Part shown: positions 36,504 through 46,852 of the stretch, in pieces
Layout of the letters: each line of letters opens with the position of its first letter
Position numbering within the stretch: position 1 is the first letter of the stretch
Origin: Oligoflexia bacterium
GTDB taxonomy: Bacteria; Bdellovibrionota; Bacteriovoracia; Bacteriovoracales; Bacteriovoracaceae
DNA length: 64,000 nt
Assembly (NCBI GenBank): GCA_015231955.1
Contig: JADGAN010000004.1
Location: 124,001 to 188,000 of the forward strand
Direction of reading: 5' to 3'
Program-made: the position numbers and the translations under genes
The notes under the pieces: model-generated
Databases searched by the model: none
What the model was told of the DNA's origin: nothing
Seen by the model: the letters and a program-made list of their open reading frames with translations, nothing else

Positions 36504-38604
36504 CTCCATTGCGAAAATTTACCTTTCCTAAGATTCTAAAATCCCCTATTTTTACTGTCGTCTCTTCTTTATCAAAATAGTTCAAGAGCATCAAGGCGGT
36601 TTTACGGTTGGCAGAAATCAACTCTCGAAATTCAGCGACAGTGATGCCTCTATGTTTCAAGGGCAAGGAGTTCAGCTCCTGAATCAATTTTGTACGAATG
36701 AACTCTAACCTCGAAGTAAGATAAACCCCCTTCTCAACAATTTTGCCATCCCCTAATAGTGCTAGTTTGTTGTTCGCAATCAGAAAATCAAAGAGTTGAT
36801 GTAACTCCCCTTGATCAATCTTTTGCAATCTAGGTAATGCCTCTAAAATTTCTTGCACTAAAAAGACAATGTTATCCTCTTTCTTTAAGAGTTCTCTTTC
36901 AATCTCGCTTCCAAAATCTTGCATCTCTTGTTTTAGCTTGTTCCAAACCTCCATATGATAATACTCTTTGACCAAGGGACAAAAATAAATTTTCTGCAAC
37001 TTTTCCATCAAACCCAAAATAAAGGTTGTGGGAGCAATATCTCCTAGCACGCCCACTTCTATCGAAACTAAGTATTGATGAATTGCGATACTTGTCACAC
37101 CTTTAGGCATCTGTTTTTCTTGCTTATTTGCATGGAGATTTAAATAGTCCAAAATACTCTCTTGCACCCTCAGATAATTTTTTCCAGAGATAAAACTATT
37201 CTGATTAAAAAAGAGCACACTATCTTCATCAATAACTGAGGGCAAAGTCTGTAATTCTGCAGCAAAACGCTCTAGCAACGACTCTTCAATATTAAGGCGA
37301 TTGCCTAGAGTTGCTATGGAGACAACATAATCGTGCTTTTTTAACTCTTCACTTACCCACTCTTTAGGCCCTCCCTCTATGCGCTTTCTCAGTTTTTTCG
37401 CAACCTCCTCTACTGCCATGTTTGACCGCTGTAACTGCGATAATGGAAAAGGGTCAATCACCTTCCCCCCTCCCAAAATCTCTCCAGTATCCAAATGCCC
37501 CAGTAAGAAGCGATCGTTTCTAAAGAGATACAAAGGCCGATCACTCCCCAGTTGAAAAAGATCACAAGTTGCACACTCCTTTTCCTGAATCGGCATCAAG
37601 CTAACTGTTGCCTCCTGGCCTAAAGAGAAAAACTTGCACTTACTCACCTCCGCAAGCGCCACGCTTTTATTCCAAATAACATAAGCATCCATTTCTAGAG
37701 TTTGCGCATAAGCTTGACTTAGCAACACATCTCCACACTTGAAATCACTAGCGGCATAATCACTTACATTGAGCGATGCTCGTTCTCCCGCTACTAACAA
37801 ATCTTGTTCCGATCCGTATTGCTTGATGTTCTTGATTTTAACTCTCTTTCCGCTATTCCCTAAGTGTAAATTTGATCCTTCGGCAATTTTACCACTGGCC
37901 AAAACTCCGGTGACTACGGTACCAGATCCCAACAAGGAGAAGGATCGATCAATAACAAAACGACCAATGCGAGCACCACTTTCATGATCCACACTATGAG
38001 GATTACTCTGCTCGCTGTTAGCGTGTAAAATATGCAGCAATAAATTGAAAATACCGCTTTCCAACTGTTTTATGCCAACCTTATACTTCGCACTGATTTC
38101 AAAGATGACCGCCCCTTCTAAAAATGTACCTTTGGTTAGCTCTGCAATGGCAGCTTTTAACTCCTTAAGCCCCCCTTCATTTGCAACCAAGTCAAGTTTA
38201 GTAATCACCACCATTGCATATTTCACTCCTAAAAGTGAAAATAGTTTAAGTTGTTCTTTGGTGTGGGCAGTAATCCCTTGATCAGCAGCAATGACCAAAA
38301 GGAGCATATCTACTTTTAGTGCACCTATGATCAAATTCTGGATATAATCCTTATGTCCTGGTAGATCGACCACACTTAAAGCAAACTCCTCGCCTCTTTG
38401 TCGATTGTCTTCTATGGTAATAATCGTTTTTTTCATCCAGGCATACATGGAGGTAATAGTAGTACCGCGTTTTTTTTCATCTAAGTGAGTCTCAGCATTT
38501 TTTTCAGTTAACTCCTCAACTAATGTAGATTTTCCATGATCAGTATCTCCAGCAACCGCCATGATCAGTGACCTTCTGGCATTCTTTATGTCGGAATAGA
38601 TCAT
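36454..38604 (-). CDS. selB: Selenocysteine-specific elongation factor SelB
   Basis: 716 residues. The GTPase domain has GDTDHGKSTLV (P-loop), the DLPGHKDYI switch II and TKLD. EF-Tu-like domains 2 and 3 follow, then about 270 residues of winged helices ending ISANRKTALMLLNYFD, the RNA-binding C-terminus typical of SelB and absent from EF-Tu. It delivers Sec-tRNA to UGA codons followed by a SECIS hairpin. The ATG at 38604 stands six bases after AAGGAG. The solute-binding gene is 33 bases upstream on the same strand. selA, selD and tRNA-Sec are not in the window. Confidence 0.88.
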   Translation of the reverse strand: MIYSDIKNARRSLIMAVAGDTDHGKSTLVEELTEKNAETHLDEKKRGTTITSMYAWMKKTIITIEDNRQRGEEFALSVVDLPGHKDYIQNLIIGALKVDMLLLVIAADQGITAHTKEQLKLFSLLGVKYAMVVITKLDLVANEGGLKELKAAIAELTKGTFLEGAVIFEISAKYKVGIKQLESGIFNLLLHILHANSEQSNPHSVDHESGARIGRFVIDRSFSLLGSGTVVTGVLASGKIAEGSNLHLGNSGKRVKIKNIKQYGSEQDLLVAGERASLNVSDYAASDFKCGDVLLSQAYAQTLEMDAYVIWNKSVALAEVSKCKFFSLGQEATVSLMPIQEKECATCDLFQLGSDRPLYLFRNDRFLLGHLDTGEILGGGKVIDPFPLSQLQRSNMAVEEVAKKLRKRIEGGPKEWVSEELKKHDYVVSIATLGNRLNIEESLLERFAAELQTLPSVIDEDSVLFFNQNSFISGKNYLRVQESILDYLNLHANKQEKQMPKGVTSIAIHQYLVSIEVGVLGDIAPTTFILGLMEKLQKIYFCPLVKEYYHMEVWNKLKQEMQDFGSEIERELLKKEDNIVFLVQEILEALPRLQKIDQGELHQLFDFLIANNKLALLGDGKIVEKGVYLTSRLEFIRTKLIQELNSLPLKHRGITVAEFRELISANRKTALMLLNYFDKEETTVKIGDFRILGKVNFRNGANPCSSKDDHSPLKTL

Positions 38605-38637
38605 CAACAACTCCTTATAGTAAAAACAGTCACCCAT

Positions 38638-39474
38638 CTAAAGTGCAAGGTGAATTTTTCTTCGTCCCTTTGCTAACTTCTTAGCATCTGGAAAATATTT
38701 ATTAATAATTTTTTTCATAAGTCCACTTCTCTTGGCCTTGTTTAATGCCAGCTCCAAATCTTTTTTATACTTCCCACCCGATTTTGAAAGATAAAAAATA
38801 AAATCGCTGTCATATACAAAAAGTAATTTTTTTTCAATAATAAGCCCGCTCGCCTGAGGTAGAGTGCTCTCTTTTATAATCTCATTGACTCCTCGAGAGA
38901 GGTAATCAATTCCACGATTTTTTGCCGCTACCATCAGATAAAGTTCTGGATCCCAAGAACCATCTTTCTCGTAAAATTTTAAATCATTTTTTTTCCAAAC
39001 ATCGACATCAAACCACCCCTTAGCAAAACCGGCGACTTTATTTAATTTTCTAAAATCCTCTAAGTTTTTTACTTGGCCATAAGCGTGTTGCTCTTCCGCT
39101 GGGATAAGCAGTATACGCTGGCCAATTAACCCACCAGAGATCCCCACCTCAACCGGAATGTACTTATCGTCCCGCTCCTTAGAGCGAATCAGCCAATGAA
39201 TATTAACTGCATCATCCCTCTCCAGCATTGTCAGCACTCTTTGAGTGGTAACATTATCCCCAAGCGAATTGATTTTAGGAATAAAACCGGCACTTTTTAG
39301 AGACTCCTCCAGTAGTTCCTGCATAAAAAGAAACTGACTGGTATCATAGGAGGACATCGTAAGTTCAACCACCTTTTTTGCACGCCCAGTTTGCGCGCCT
39401 GTTAACGTTGGCATAAAGAAAAAACAGAAGACCAGGCAAAGGCCCCACAACAACTTTCCCAAGCTATTTCTCAT
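38638..39474 (-). CDS. Periplasmic solute-binding-like protein
   Basis: 278 residues with a signal peptide (cleavage near LTGA-QTG). The remainder has the layout of an extracellular solute-binding family 3 protein: VVELTMSSYD, a central KNLEDFRKLNKVAGFAKGW and a C-terminal SGLMKKIINKYFPDA that closes the first lobe. No permease or ATPase genes are adjacent, so it may be an orphan receptor. AAGGAG supports the start. It may be co-transcribed with selB; a functional link is not evident. Confidence 0.75.
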   Translation of the reverse strand: MRNSLGKLLWGLCLVFCFFFMPTLTGAQTGRAKKVVELTMSSYDTSQFLFMQELLEESLKSAGFIPKINSLGDNVTTQRVLTMLERDDAVNIHWLIRSKERDDKYIPVEVGISGGLIGQRILLIPAEEQHAYGQVKNLEDFRKLNKVAGFAKGWFDVDVWKKNDLKFYEKDGSWDPELYLMVAAKNRGIDYLSRGVNEIIKESTLPQASGLIIEKKLLFVYDSDFIFYLSKSGGKYKKDLELALNKAKRSGLMKKIINKYFPDAKKLAKGRRKIHLAL

Positions 39475-39657
39475 GATTAACTCCTTAACTTAAGACTATC
39501 CTCTCAAAAAAAATAGACACCCTCAATAATTTTCATTTTATCCTTAAGAATAACCCGGGAATAAGTGATAAAATTCGTTAATTTTTTTGACCTTCTGAAA
39601 AAAGCACCGATAAAGTTTCCAGCTTGACTATTACTTATCATTATCAAGGAAGCTAGC

Positions 39658-41592
39658 TTGGAAAAAAAAGTAAAAAGCATCAAAGAAGACTACTGCAAAT
39701 TTACAGAAATAAGCGGGGAGCATCCTTTTCAAGAGGCGATGAAGGATGCCAATGCCTTTGTCACTTATGAGGCCCGCACCATAAAAAATTGTTCTGTGCT
39801 TTTCTTCAATTTTGATCTTGCAAAAGAGATGGGCCTGTTACCCAAGGAGCATCCTCACTATTTGAATAACGAACTGATTGATGCGATCTTAGACACCTTT
39901 GCGATCACCATCATTAATGAGTATGATATCTCTCACCATACCACTTTTGATCCTGCAACTAAAAAACCACACCGCTATATGGCCACCCGCTATCTTCAAC
40001 TTCAGCACCCCAACAAAAAAGGAAAAACTTCAGGAGATGGTCGCTCCATTTGGAATGGATGCCTCCGTCACAATGGAAAAACTTTCGATATCAGCAGTTG
40101 TGGTACGGGGGCCACTTGCTTAAGTCCTGCCGCTGCCATCGAAGGAAAATTTTTTAAAACTGGCGATCCTTCTGTTAGTTATGGCTGTGGAATGGCAGAG
40201 ATCAGCGATGGCTATAGTGCTGCAGTTTTGAGCGAAATTTTTCATCGTAGCGGCATCAATACCGAACGAACACTGGCAATTATCGATGTTAAAAATGGTT
40301 GTGGCATCAATGTTCGAGTAGGAGAGAATCTGATTAGACCTTCACACTTCTTCTTGCACCTAAAGCAAGCAAACCATAAGGCCTGTAAAAGTATTAGCGA
40401 TTACTATATCGATAGAGAGGTCAGCAACCATCACCTCATCCTAAAAAGCAATCAAAATCGCTACCTGCAATACCTTGAGCACACTGTTGAAATTTTTGCT
40501 AAAATTGCAGCACAATTTGAGAGTGAATACATCTTTTGCTGGTTAGCATGGGATGGTGATAACATCCTCGCCAATGGTGGTATCATCGACTATGGATCGG
40601 TAAGGCAATTTGGCCTTTTTCACCACAAGTACCGCTACGATGATATCGATCGCTTCTCTACCAATATCATAGAACAAAAACGAAATGCCAAATATATTGT
40701 CCAAACCTATATCCAATTGATCGATTTTATCATGAGTGGCAGCAAGAAAAACATCAAGCTCTTTGCCAAGCATCCCCTCTTAAAACTTTTTGATGAAATA
40801 TATGAAGAAGAGAAAAAGCTGTATCTCCTGCAAAAGATCGGACTAAGCGAAGAGAAGTCCAAACACTTACTCCACGAGCATAAAAAAATGATAGAAAAGT
40901 TTCAAAAATCTTTTTACTACTTTGAACGGCAAACCAGCTCTAAAGGAGAGGTCAAAGTCGCCGATGGAATTAATCGTAACGCTATTTTCTGTATGCGCGA
41001 CCTCTTACGCGAACTAGCACAGCACCACCTGCAAACAGAAGTACCACTAGCAACGAGTGAGTTCTTGCGCTTAATGAAATCCACCTACGCCACTAATAAA
41101 GATATGGCGATCACCCCTTATCGCATTTTCCATGCCAGCAGGTTGCAAAAATATTACCTGCAAATCATCAAACTTTCCAAAGAGAGTGTTGAAAACATCG
41201 CTTTAAGAGCTATGATCATCAACAAACCTGATCGTACCACAGGCAACGCCATTATCATTATGGCCGATGAAATGATCCGTAAGAAAAAAGATTTAGATTT
41301 TGATCAATTTAATAAGATTACAGAGAGTTTTATCAAAGAGCAGACACTCTATAAGCACCACCTCGACTACAACTACCACCAAGAGTACCAAAACATCAGC
41401 AAGAGTAATTCCAAGCTCACTAAGCAAAGCGATACCAATATTCTGCTGTTTCCCCTCCTGCATGGTAAGAACTCAGGCCACCCGGAAAAGGAGTTGCACC
41501 CAACCACTCCCGCCAAAGGCAAAACAAGTTCTATTGGAAAAATCATCAAGAAGTTACTACGAATTGTGCATGATAATCGTGAGAGCGTCTAA
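39658..41592 (+). CDS. SelO/YdiU-like pseudokinase (protein AMPylase family)
   Basis: 644 residues, larger than E. coli SelO (478). SGDGRSIWNG, GINTERTLAII, a VRVGENLIRPSHFF segment in place of the usual V-A-x-S-H-[IL]-R-F-G, and GDNILANGGIIDYG follow the order of SelO motifs, the last being the metal-binding N...D-Y-G. SelO transfers AMP from ATP to hydroxyl groups of proteins. The match is distant and the C-terminal ~200 residues are unlike SelO, so activity is uncertain. It starts at TTG 39658, ten bases after AAGGA; no ATG is near. It has no Sec codon. Confidence 0.7.
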   Translation: MEKKVKSIKEDYCKFTEISGEHPFQEAMKDANAFVTYEARTIKNCSVLFFNFDLAKEMGLLPKEHPHYLNNELIDAILDTFAITIINEYDISHHTTFDPATKKPHRYMATRYLQLQHPNKKGKTSGDGRSIWNGCLRHNGKTFDISSCGTGATCLSPAAAIEGKFFKTGDPSVSYGCGMAEISDGYSAAVLSEIFHRSGINTERTLAIIDVKNGCGINVRVGENLIRPSHFFLHLKQANHKACKSISDYYIDREVSNHHLILKSNQNRYLQYLEHTVEIFAKIAAQFESEYIFCWLAWDGDNILANGGIIDYGSVRQFGLFHHKYRYDDIDRFSTNIIEQKRNAKYIVQTYIQLIDFIMSGSKKNIKLFAKHPLLKLFDEIYEEEKKLYLLQKIGLSEEKSKHLLHEHKKMIEKFQKSFYYFERQTSSKGEVKVADGINRNAIFCMRDLLRELAQHHLQTEVPLATSEFLRLMKSTYATNKDMAITPYRIFHASRLQKYYLQIIKLSKESVENIALRAMIINKPDRTTGNAIIIMADEMIRKKKDLDFDQFNKITESFIKEQTLYKHHLDYNYHQEYQNISKSNSKLTKQSDTNILLFPLLHGKNSGHPEKELHPTTPAKGKTSSIGKIIKKLLRIVHDNRESV

Positions 41593-41621
41593 TCTCGAAA
41601 ATGGAGTGGTTTAACGGCCCC

Positions 41622-44123
41622 TTACTCTTGATCTTGCTGGTAACGCTTTTTGGTCGCGTAGATCACATTTTTTCGAAGATAGTTACGATAGGCACACATC
41701 CGCTCTGGATAAAGCACACCATAGTAGCTCTCGCGAAAATTAACGTCCAACTCGGAAACCACAGGCAAGTTTAATTCCCTCCGTACCACATTCCACTCAC
41801 TCTCTGCATAAGCACTCCTACACGTATTCCAAAAATCTTCACCGCCTCTATTCCAGTTTAGCCCTTGGCGCGTTCCAAAGGGCAGTGCCAACAAAATGGC
41901 ACAAGCTTCACCAAATTTACTCAGATACTCTTTATTCGCGCTATCCTCTCTTGCTAAATCACCCCACTCACTAGTTACACTCACTAGCGGTGAACGCAAA
42001 GGTTCAAAACTCACAAAGACGCTTAAGTTATCACGCACTACCGCTTGCGCCGACTCCCGCTCTTTGATCGCCTGATTGTAATTTACATTTTGCGTCTCCT
42101 GCTCTTCCGCCAATTTTAAAATCATATCCTTCTCCCGCAATACCATCATCTCCTCTTCTCTTGGCGATAGTAGCCCCAACTCCACACGCACATTTAAATC
42201 AGTTTTTAATACCTCTGAAATACGTGCTAAAAAATAGAGTGTGCGATCGGTAGAAAAGCGTAGTAATTTGGAGATGCGACTAATGCGAGCTCGCGCACTA
42301 TCACTATTATTATTGAGGTTTAACAAAATCTCCTGCACTAGCGCTTTGGTTTCACACGCAAGTCGCATCTGTACCGGCGTTGCCTCTTTATTCCTTTTAA
42401 GCCCAAGGTAATTTTTTAGTCCAACCTTCACCTCCAATTGGCCGCTGTTTAGACTAATATCCTTGCAGGCATCTGCACCCTCTGGATAGTGCAGGTATTT
42501 TTTCAAAAGCTCGATACTTTCATCTAAAAATTTATTAACACGAACCAGTCCCTTTTCCGCCGAAAGCTTGTAGGGAAAATCGGCGTTTTTGGCCTTACTC
42601 AAAAGCACCTCGGGATCACGAATACGTTGGCGAATTAAATCGTTATCAATGTCGGCATTCACTTTGCTAAAAATAAACTCAATTCTTCTTCCGACCACAC
42701 TTAAAATTTTTCCCAAAACATCATCGGTAAAACGATCACTCACCCCATACTTTTGCTTAACGTAGTCGATAAAAAGTTGCAACTTATCACAATAACCGCC
42801 ACCAGGACATTGCGGTGGCATTTGCGGATAGTTCTCAAAATTATTGCCATCAGGAGGTGTGATTAAAACGTAAGCAATCACCTCCGGCATAAATCTTGCT
42901 GTAAAATACAACTGCCCAAGAGCATAGGGGTTCCCCATATCCATTTTGGCACTCTTCTCGATAAAACCCATGCCACTACTTTGAGGAAAAGTGCCCCCCA
43001 TAATCATGGAAATCATCGCCACCGCATTGGTAATAATATTTAATTTTTCACCCGAACCTTCATTAAACTGCTCCTCGATCTTCTTATAAGATCCCAAAAT
43101 TTGATTTTGAATCATTTCTGCGGCATTAACCTTGGCCAATAACTCATTTTGCTCCTGCGCATCGCTACCCGACGAAGGCGGCAACCCTCGATGCAAAGTC
43201 TTGATCCAATTTTGAATCACCGGTACCGAGTTTGCCTGAACATCAATGCCTTTCCAAATCTCTCCATCGCCCGCGGCCCCTCCTCCGCGCTCCAAACGCC
43301 CAATGATCTTTTTTACCATAGCAATCTCATCACTCTTCTCACAGTAGAAGTTTGACTGCATCTCCACCATACACATAAAGGAGTGGTAGACCAGGCGCTT
43401 GTTTAAAAGCTTAATATACTTTTCCCAGCGATACTGAATAATAAAAGTGGTGAGCGAGGTAATCAAATTGCCAACGATGCCACCCACACCTCCCCAGATA
43501 GGATTCACCGTTACCACCGAGGCCACCGCTCCCGTCACATTGACAATGCCCGAGAGTACCATCGAGGCCAACTCCGGTTTACTCATGAAACAGTCGTTTA
43601 AGGTGGCCGCACTCTGTACAATAGTGGAGATTTGCCCTGCTATGTTTTGAAGCGAGTAAGTTAACAGCTCATCTTCGCGAGTGCCTCGAGAGACTGCCAT
43701 CTGTGCTCTGGTCACAATTTGCGAGGTCTTGGCGCTGATGATCTTATTCATCCAGTAACTCTTCTCATCAGCATCACTAGCAGAACGATAGGCCATATCG
43801 AGTTGTTCAAGTTCAGCATTAATCCCGACCAACTCATGCTCTTGACTCCGTCCCTCTTTATACATCTCCATGTACTTCGAAACATTTGCTAGTGCCGCCA
43901 ACGTTTGATCATTAATCTTACAATTCTCGCTGTCCCTTAAAATTTTAATATTGGCAATAAGTGCTTGTGTCTGTTGAAGCGCTATTGAGGTATTTTGACC
44001 AACAAAAGAGCAACTTCCCGAATAAGCAAAAAGAGCTTTTGGAGCAAACAAACTGGCGATGAACAAAAAAAGGATTAATCCCCATCTCCCCGATCGGGTA
44101 TAGATTTTAATGCTGATTTTCAT
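41622..44123 (-). CDS. Large exported protein of unknown function
   Basis: 833 residues. An N-terminal hydrophobic segment (about 11-32) acts as signal peptide. A second one near 215-245 (VLSGIVNVTGAVASVVTVNPIWGG) could span a membrane, as in a large helical secreted or envelope protein. The rest is mostly charged alpha-helix, with a cysteine-flanked loop (QCPGGGYC) near 445. No known domain is recognised. The ATG at 44123 is preferred to a TTG that would lie two bases after GGAGG. The YHS gene lies 18 bases upstream and probably starts the transcript. Confidence 0.75.
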   Translation of the reverse strand: MKISIKIYTRSGRWGLILFLFIASLFAPKALFAYSGSCSFVGQNTSIALQQTQALIANIKILRDSENCKINDQTLAALANVSKYMEMYKEGRSQEHELVGINAELEQLDMAYRSASDADEKSYWMNKIISAKTSQIVTRAQMAVSRGTREDELLTYSLQNIAGQISTIVQSAATLNDCFMSKPELASMVLSGIVNVTGAVASVVTVNPIWGGVGGIVGNLITSLTTFIIQYRWEKYIKLLNKRLVYHSFMCMVEMQSNFYCEKSDEIAMVKKIIGRLERGGGAAGDGEIWKGIDVQANSVPVIQNWIKTLHRGLPPSSGSDAQEQNELLAKVNAAEMIQNQILGSYKKIEEQFNEGSGEKLNIITNAVAMISMIMGGTFPQSSGMGFIEKSAKMDMGNPYALGQLYFTARFMPEVIAYVLITPPDGNNFENYPQMPPQCPGGGYCDKLQLFIDYVKQKYGVSDRFTDDVLGKILSVVGRRIEFIFSKVNADIDNDLIRQRIRDPEVLLSKAKNADFPYKLSAEKGLVRVNKFLDESIELLKKYLHYPEGADACKDISLNSGQLEVKVGLKNYLGLKRNKEATPVQMRLACETKALVQEILLNLNNNSDSARARISRISKLLRFSTDRTLYFLARISEVLKTDLNVRVELGLLSPREEEMMVLREKDMILKLAEEQETQNVNYNQAIKERESAQAVVRDNLSVFVSFEPLRSPLVSVTSEWGDLAREDSANKEYLSKFGEACAILLALPFGTRQGLNWNRGGEDFWNTCRSAYAESEWNVVRRELNLPVVSELDVNFRESYYGVLYPERMCAYRNYLRKNVIYATKKRYQQDQE

Positions 44124-44141
44124 TGAAAACAAGGCCTCCGC

Positions 44142-44414
44142 TTACTTAACCTTCTCTAAGCTAACGCCCTCTTCTTGCATTTTTTTGATCCATTTTTCTG
44201 GATCTTTCTCAAAAACCCCTTTACAAGAGGAGCAGCAAAAATAGACCCTATTCCCTTTATAATCGGCATAGAGCTTCTTATCGATGGCGTTCTTCATGAC
44301 TGGGCAAAGGGTTTGCACCTTATCCTTTGCTTTCTCTTCTGCTGCAACTGTTACCTCCATGGTAAACGTTAGCAACAAAATTACTGTGGTAATGCTTAAT
44401 AGTAAAAAACGCAT
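44142..44414 (-). CDS. Exported YHS-domain metal-binding protein
   Basis: 90 residues. A signal peptide (1-24, VAA) is followed by one YHS domain with TLCPVM and VYFCCSSCKGVFEKDPEKW; the cysteines are typical of small copper- or heavy-metal-binding YHS proteins. A metal-carrier role in the periplasm is likely. GGAGGAG stands seven bases before the ATG. It is followed closely by the large exported protein on the same strand. Confidence 0.85.
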   Translation of the reverse strand: MRFLLLSITTVILLLTFTMEVTVAAEEKAKDKVQTLCPVMKNAIDKKLYADYKGNRVYFCCSSCKGVFEKDPEKWIKKMQEEGVSLEKVK

Positions 44415-44561
44415 AACTTTTCTCCTCCTTCCTATTCTCTTTGAATTATATTAGCATAGTTTTTTGCATCCTCTATGACAAATTTTGTAAAAAGAACCCT
44501 CAAGTTTGAATGGAATATTCATGATAAAAGTAGGACTCGCCACTAAGACAGTAGCTTTTTG

Positions 44562-45500
44562 TTATGTTTTTTTATGCAAATAGGGACTGATTTTCTGCGC
44601 CCCAAATACTTTGATCGCTTCTCGAATGTTGTGGCCTCTACATAGCAATTTAATATTCTCCACATCATTGGAACCATCAATACTGTAAGGTTTACAATGC
44701 TCAAACTCCAGTGAATTTTTCATCTTACACCTATCGCCATTTACGTGAGAGCGGTGTTCACACTGTCCTCCTGCTCGTAATAGCACCGCCCGTTTTACTT
44801 CTGTCGGAATAAAGCGACTCTTTGCTTCTGGCACTGCCTGTACTGGCATAGGTTCTCCGCCGGCGGGTGGATTTGCAGGCACTTTTTTGGAAAGCTCTGT
44901 TCGCGCCTTTGCAAGTAGTTGCTGGCAGCAAAGAAGTTCCTCTTTAAGGGAAGAAACTTCATCATGTTCATCACACAGTTTATTCAATATTTTGCTTTGA
45001 TCTTTAGTTCCCATCTCATGAGAGATGTGTTCGATCTTAGTATAAGTCTCTTCATTTACGACCAGGTTGTAGGTTTTGGGTCTAGGATTACTTCTTTTTG
45101 CATTCAAGGCCTCCTGGGTAGCACGAGCACTTTTACCTTGCATCTCTTCGATGATCTGGGTCTTTTTTTGAGAGGTCAATTGCTCGTTGTTCTCTTTTTC
45201 TTCCGCAACAAAAAATCGTTGAATCATGGCGGCCGATGATAAAGTTAGTTGCCCGCTTTCAATCTTCTCACTTACGCCGAGATTTTGACCAAGAAGTCTC
45301 ATGGCGTTTACTCGAACACTTGCTTCGGAATCGTTGTACTTTAAAATATCGGTGCAGAAAGCAAATAACGACTGACAATTATAGTCTAGGAAAATTTTTT
45401 CATGATCAATTTTCTGGAGATTTGTAAGCACTAATAAAGTAAATTGCTGCTCTTTTTTTACATAAAGGATTGTCTCTTCAACTAATTTACTATGCTTCAT
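44562..45500 (-). CDS. HNH endonuclease family protein
   Basis: 312 residues. An N-terminal helical region of the type common in Bdellovibrio-like HNH proteins (FCTDILKYNDSEASVRVNAMRLLG) leads by a coiled coil and a proline-rich linker to a C-terminal HNH domain: GGQCEHRSHVNGDRC, LEFEHCKPYSIDG, NIKLLCRGHN. The HNH residues are in place. It may be a nicking or homing-type nuclease or a defence protein. The ATG at 45500 is preceded by GGAGG at five bases. Confidence 0.85.
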   Translation of the reverse strand: MKHSKLVEETILYVKKEQQFTLLVLTNLQKIDHEKIFLDYNCQSLFAFCTDILKYNDSEASVRVNAMRLLGQNLGVSEKIESGQLTLSSAAMIQRFFVAEEKENNEQLTSQKKTQIIEEMQGKSARATQEALNAKRSNPRPKTYNLVVNEETYTKIEHISHEMGTKDQSKILNKLCDEHDEVSSLKEELLCCQQLLAKARTELSKKVPANPPAGGEPMPVQAVPEAKSRFIPTEVKRAVLLRAGGQCEHRSHVNGDRCKMKNSLEFEHCKPYSIDGSNDVENIKLLCRGHNIREAIKVFGAQKISPYLHKKT

Positions 45501-45857
45501 AGTCGCCTCCAATTTTTTTATTAAGAAAAAGTAGCTAGGTAACATTAGACCATTTCATTAAAGATGTGAAGGTGAAAATAGATTTTTTCAGAGGTAAAAA
45601 AGACATTTACGTAAGCGTAAATTTAAAAACGATCATTCACTAAATTTCATTGTAATCAGATCATAGTGCCAACTTAATCACTCAGTTTACAAAGAAGAGT
45701 GACACCTCTCTTGAAATGTTCCGATAGTGCCTCAAAAAATACACACCCTTCACCTGATGTTTTTTTGTCTCTACTTTTTCACAAAAGATAACTAGCTGAT
45801 AATTTTGTATTTTCAAAAAATAGATTTTTTTTACATTTGAAAAAGGAGTATTTGATC
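45501..45857. other. Divergent intergenic region with a palindrome
   Basis: No gene seen. ATTTACG (45605-45611) and CGTAAAT (45616-45622) form a perfect hairpin or operator with a four-base centre, about 110 bases upstream of the HNH start. AT-rich sequence near 45,790-45,840 probably holds the promoter of the secreted paralogue at 45858. Confidence 0.5.
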
Positions 45858-46852
45858 ATGAAACATTTATTTATTAAGTTTTTTTTCTCTGCAGTAGCAT
45901 TGGATTCATCCATTCCAATTCAGGTGCTTTTGCATCTAATGACTATGCCTCATGCGAAAAACTGCTAGCAGGTGGTGTGTTTAACATTATGAAAACCAAC
46001 AATGCAGAAGAGCATGAGCTGCTCATGGCAGATGAGTTTTGTAAAACAGAGAAGAGCGATTCTTCATCTATTTCTAATTTTGATCAATTCTCAAGTGATT
46101 ATGCAGATGCAATGGTCAGTAACTACTATGATAAATCATTAGATAGCAGCTCCTATGATGAAGATGTAAAGAGTGCTATGGCCTCTGGAAAATACGGTAT
46201 GTATAAAGCAAATATCTCAGGTGGCGCTAGTAAAAAATCTTACCGTGATGCTGAAGTTTCTGAGCAAGCACAAATGCATAGCGATCTAAAAACTAGTCTT
46301 GTTCATTCGATGAAAAAAGATCAAGCTTCTATGGAATCCCTTTTTAGTCAAAATTGTGGAAGGAGTGCTTATGCGGAAAGATCAAAAAAAGCTGCAACCT
46401 TAGCGCAACAATCCGGATCTTCTGTTATTACACGTGCCTATGTCGACTGTGTCCGGTTAGTGACTGAACGGTTAGTAGCTGCCGATAAGCTAACAATGGA
46501 GACTCTACAAAATGGACTCTCTACAACACTAGTCCGTGAAGATAGTGAACTTTTTAACCTCCTTATTTTTTGGAAACACCAAGATGGTGATGTCACCATT
46601 CCAAAATTAACGATCAAGTATGATCCTCGTGCTTTAACAATTATGCAAGCAACCGTAAATGGATCATTGCCTCCAGACAATATCACCGTTGATGCAGTAA
46701 CGTCCAACGGAAGATCTCTTGCGAAAGTTATTCCCATTAAAAAAGAAAGTCCTGCATCAGAATCCTCATGTGCTCCTCATAAAAATGCAGAGCTGAATAA
46801 CTCTGGTTTAACCATCAATGGAGTAAAGGTTATAGATGCAAAAGGCAATTAA
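45858..46852 (+). pseudogene. Secreted family protein, short form, frameshifted in a T8 run
   Basis: A strong AAGGAG nine bases upstream marks the ATG at 45858, beginning MKHLFIKFFFS, a signal-peptide start that hits a stop 36 codons later. Shifting one base back in the eight-T run (45879-45886) continues the signal peptide (FFLCSSIGFIHSNSGAFAS) directly into NDYASCEKLLAGGVF and the ~290-residue remainder. That remainder is clearly homologous to the protein at 20,939-22,453. The downstream frame has kept all its codons open, so loss is recent, or the tract is phase-variable, or it is read by slippage. The C-terminal coiled coil and Cys domain of the long form are absent. Confidence 0.8.

Noticed and set aside
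39658-41592. SelO as a selenoprotein, because selB is nearby
   Set aside because: The frame ends in TAA after NRESV with no in-frame TGA; the proximity looks incidental.
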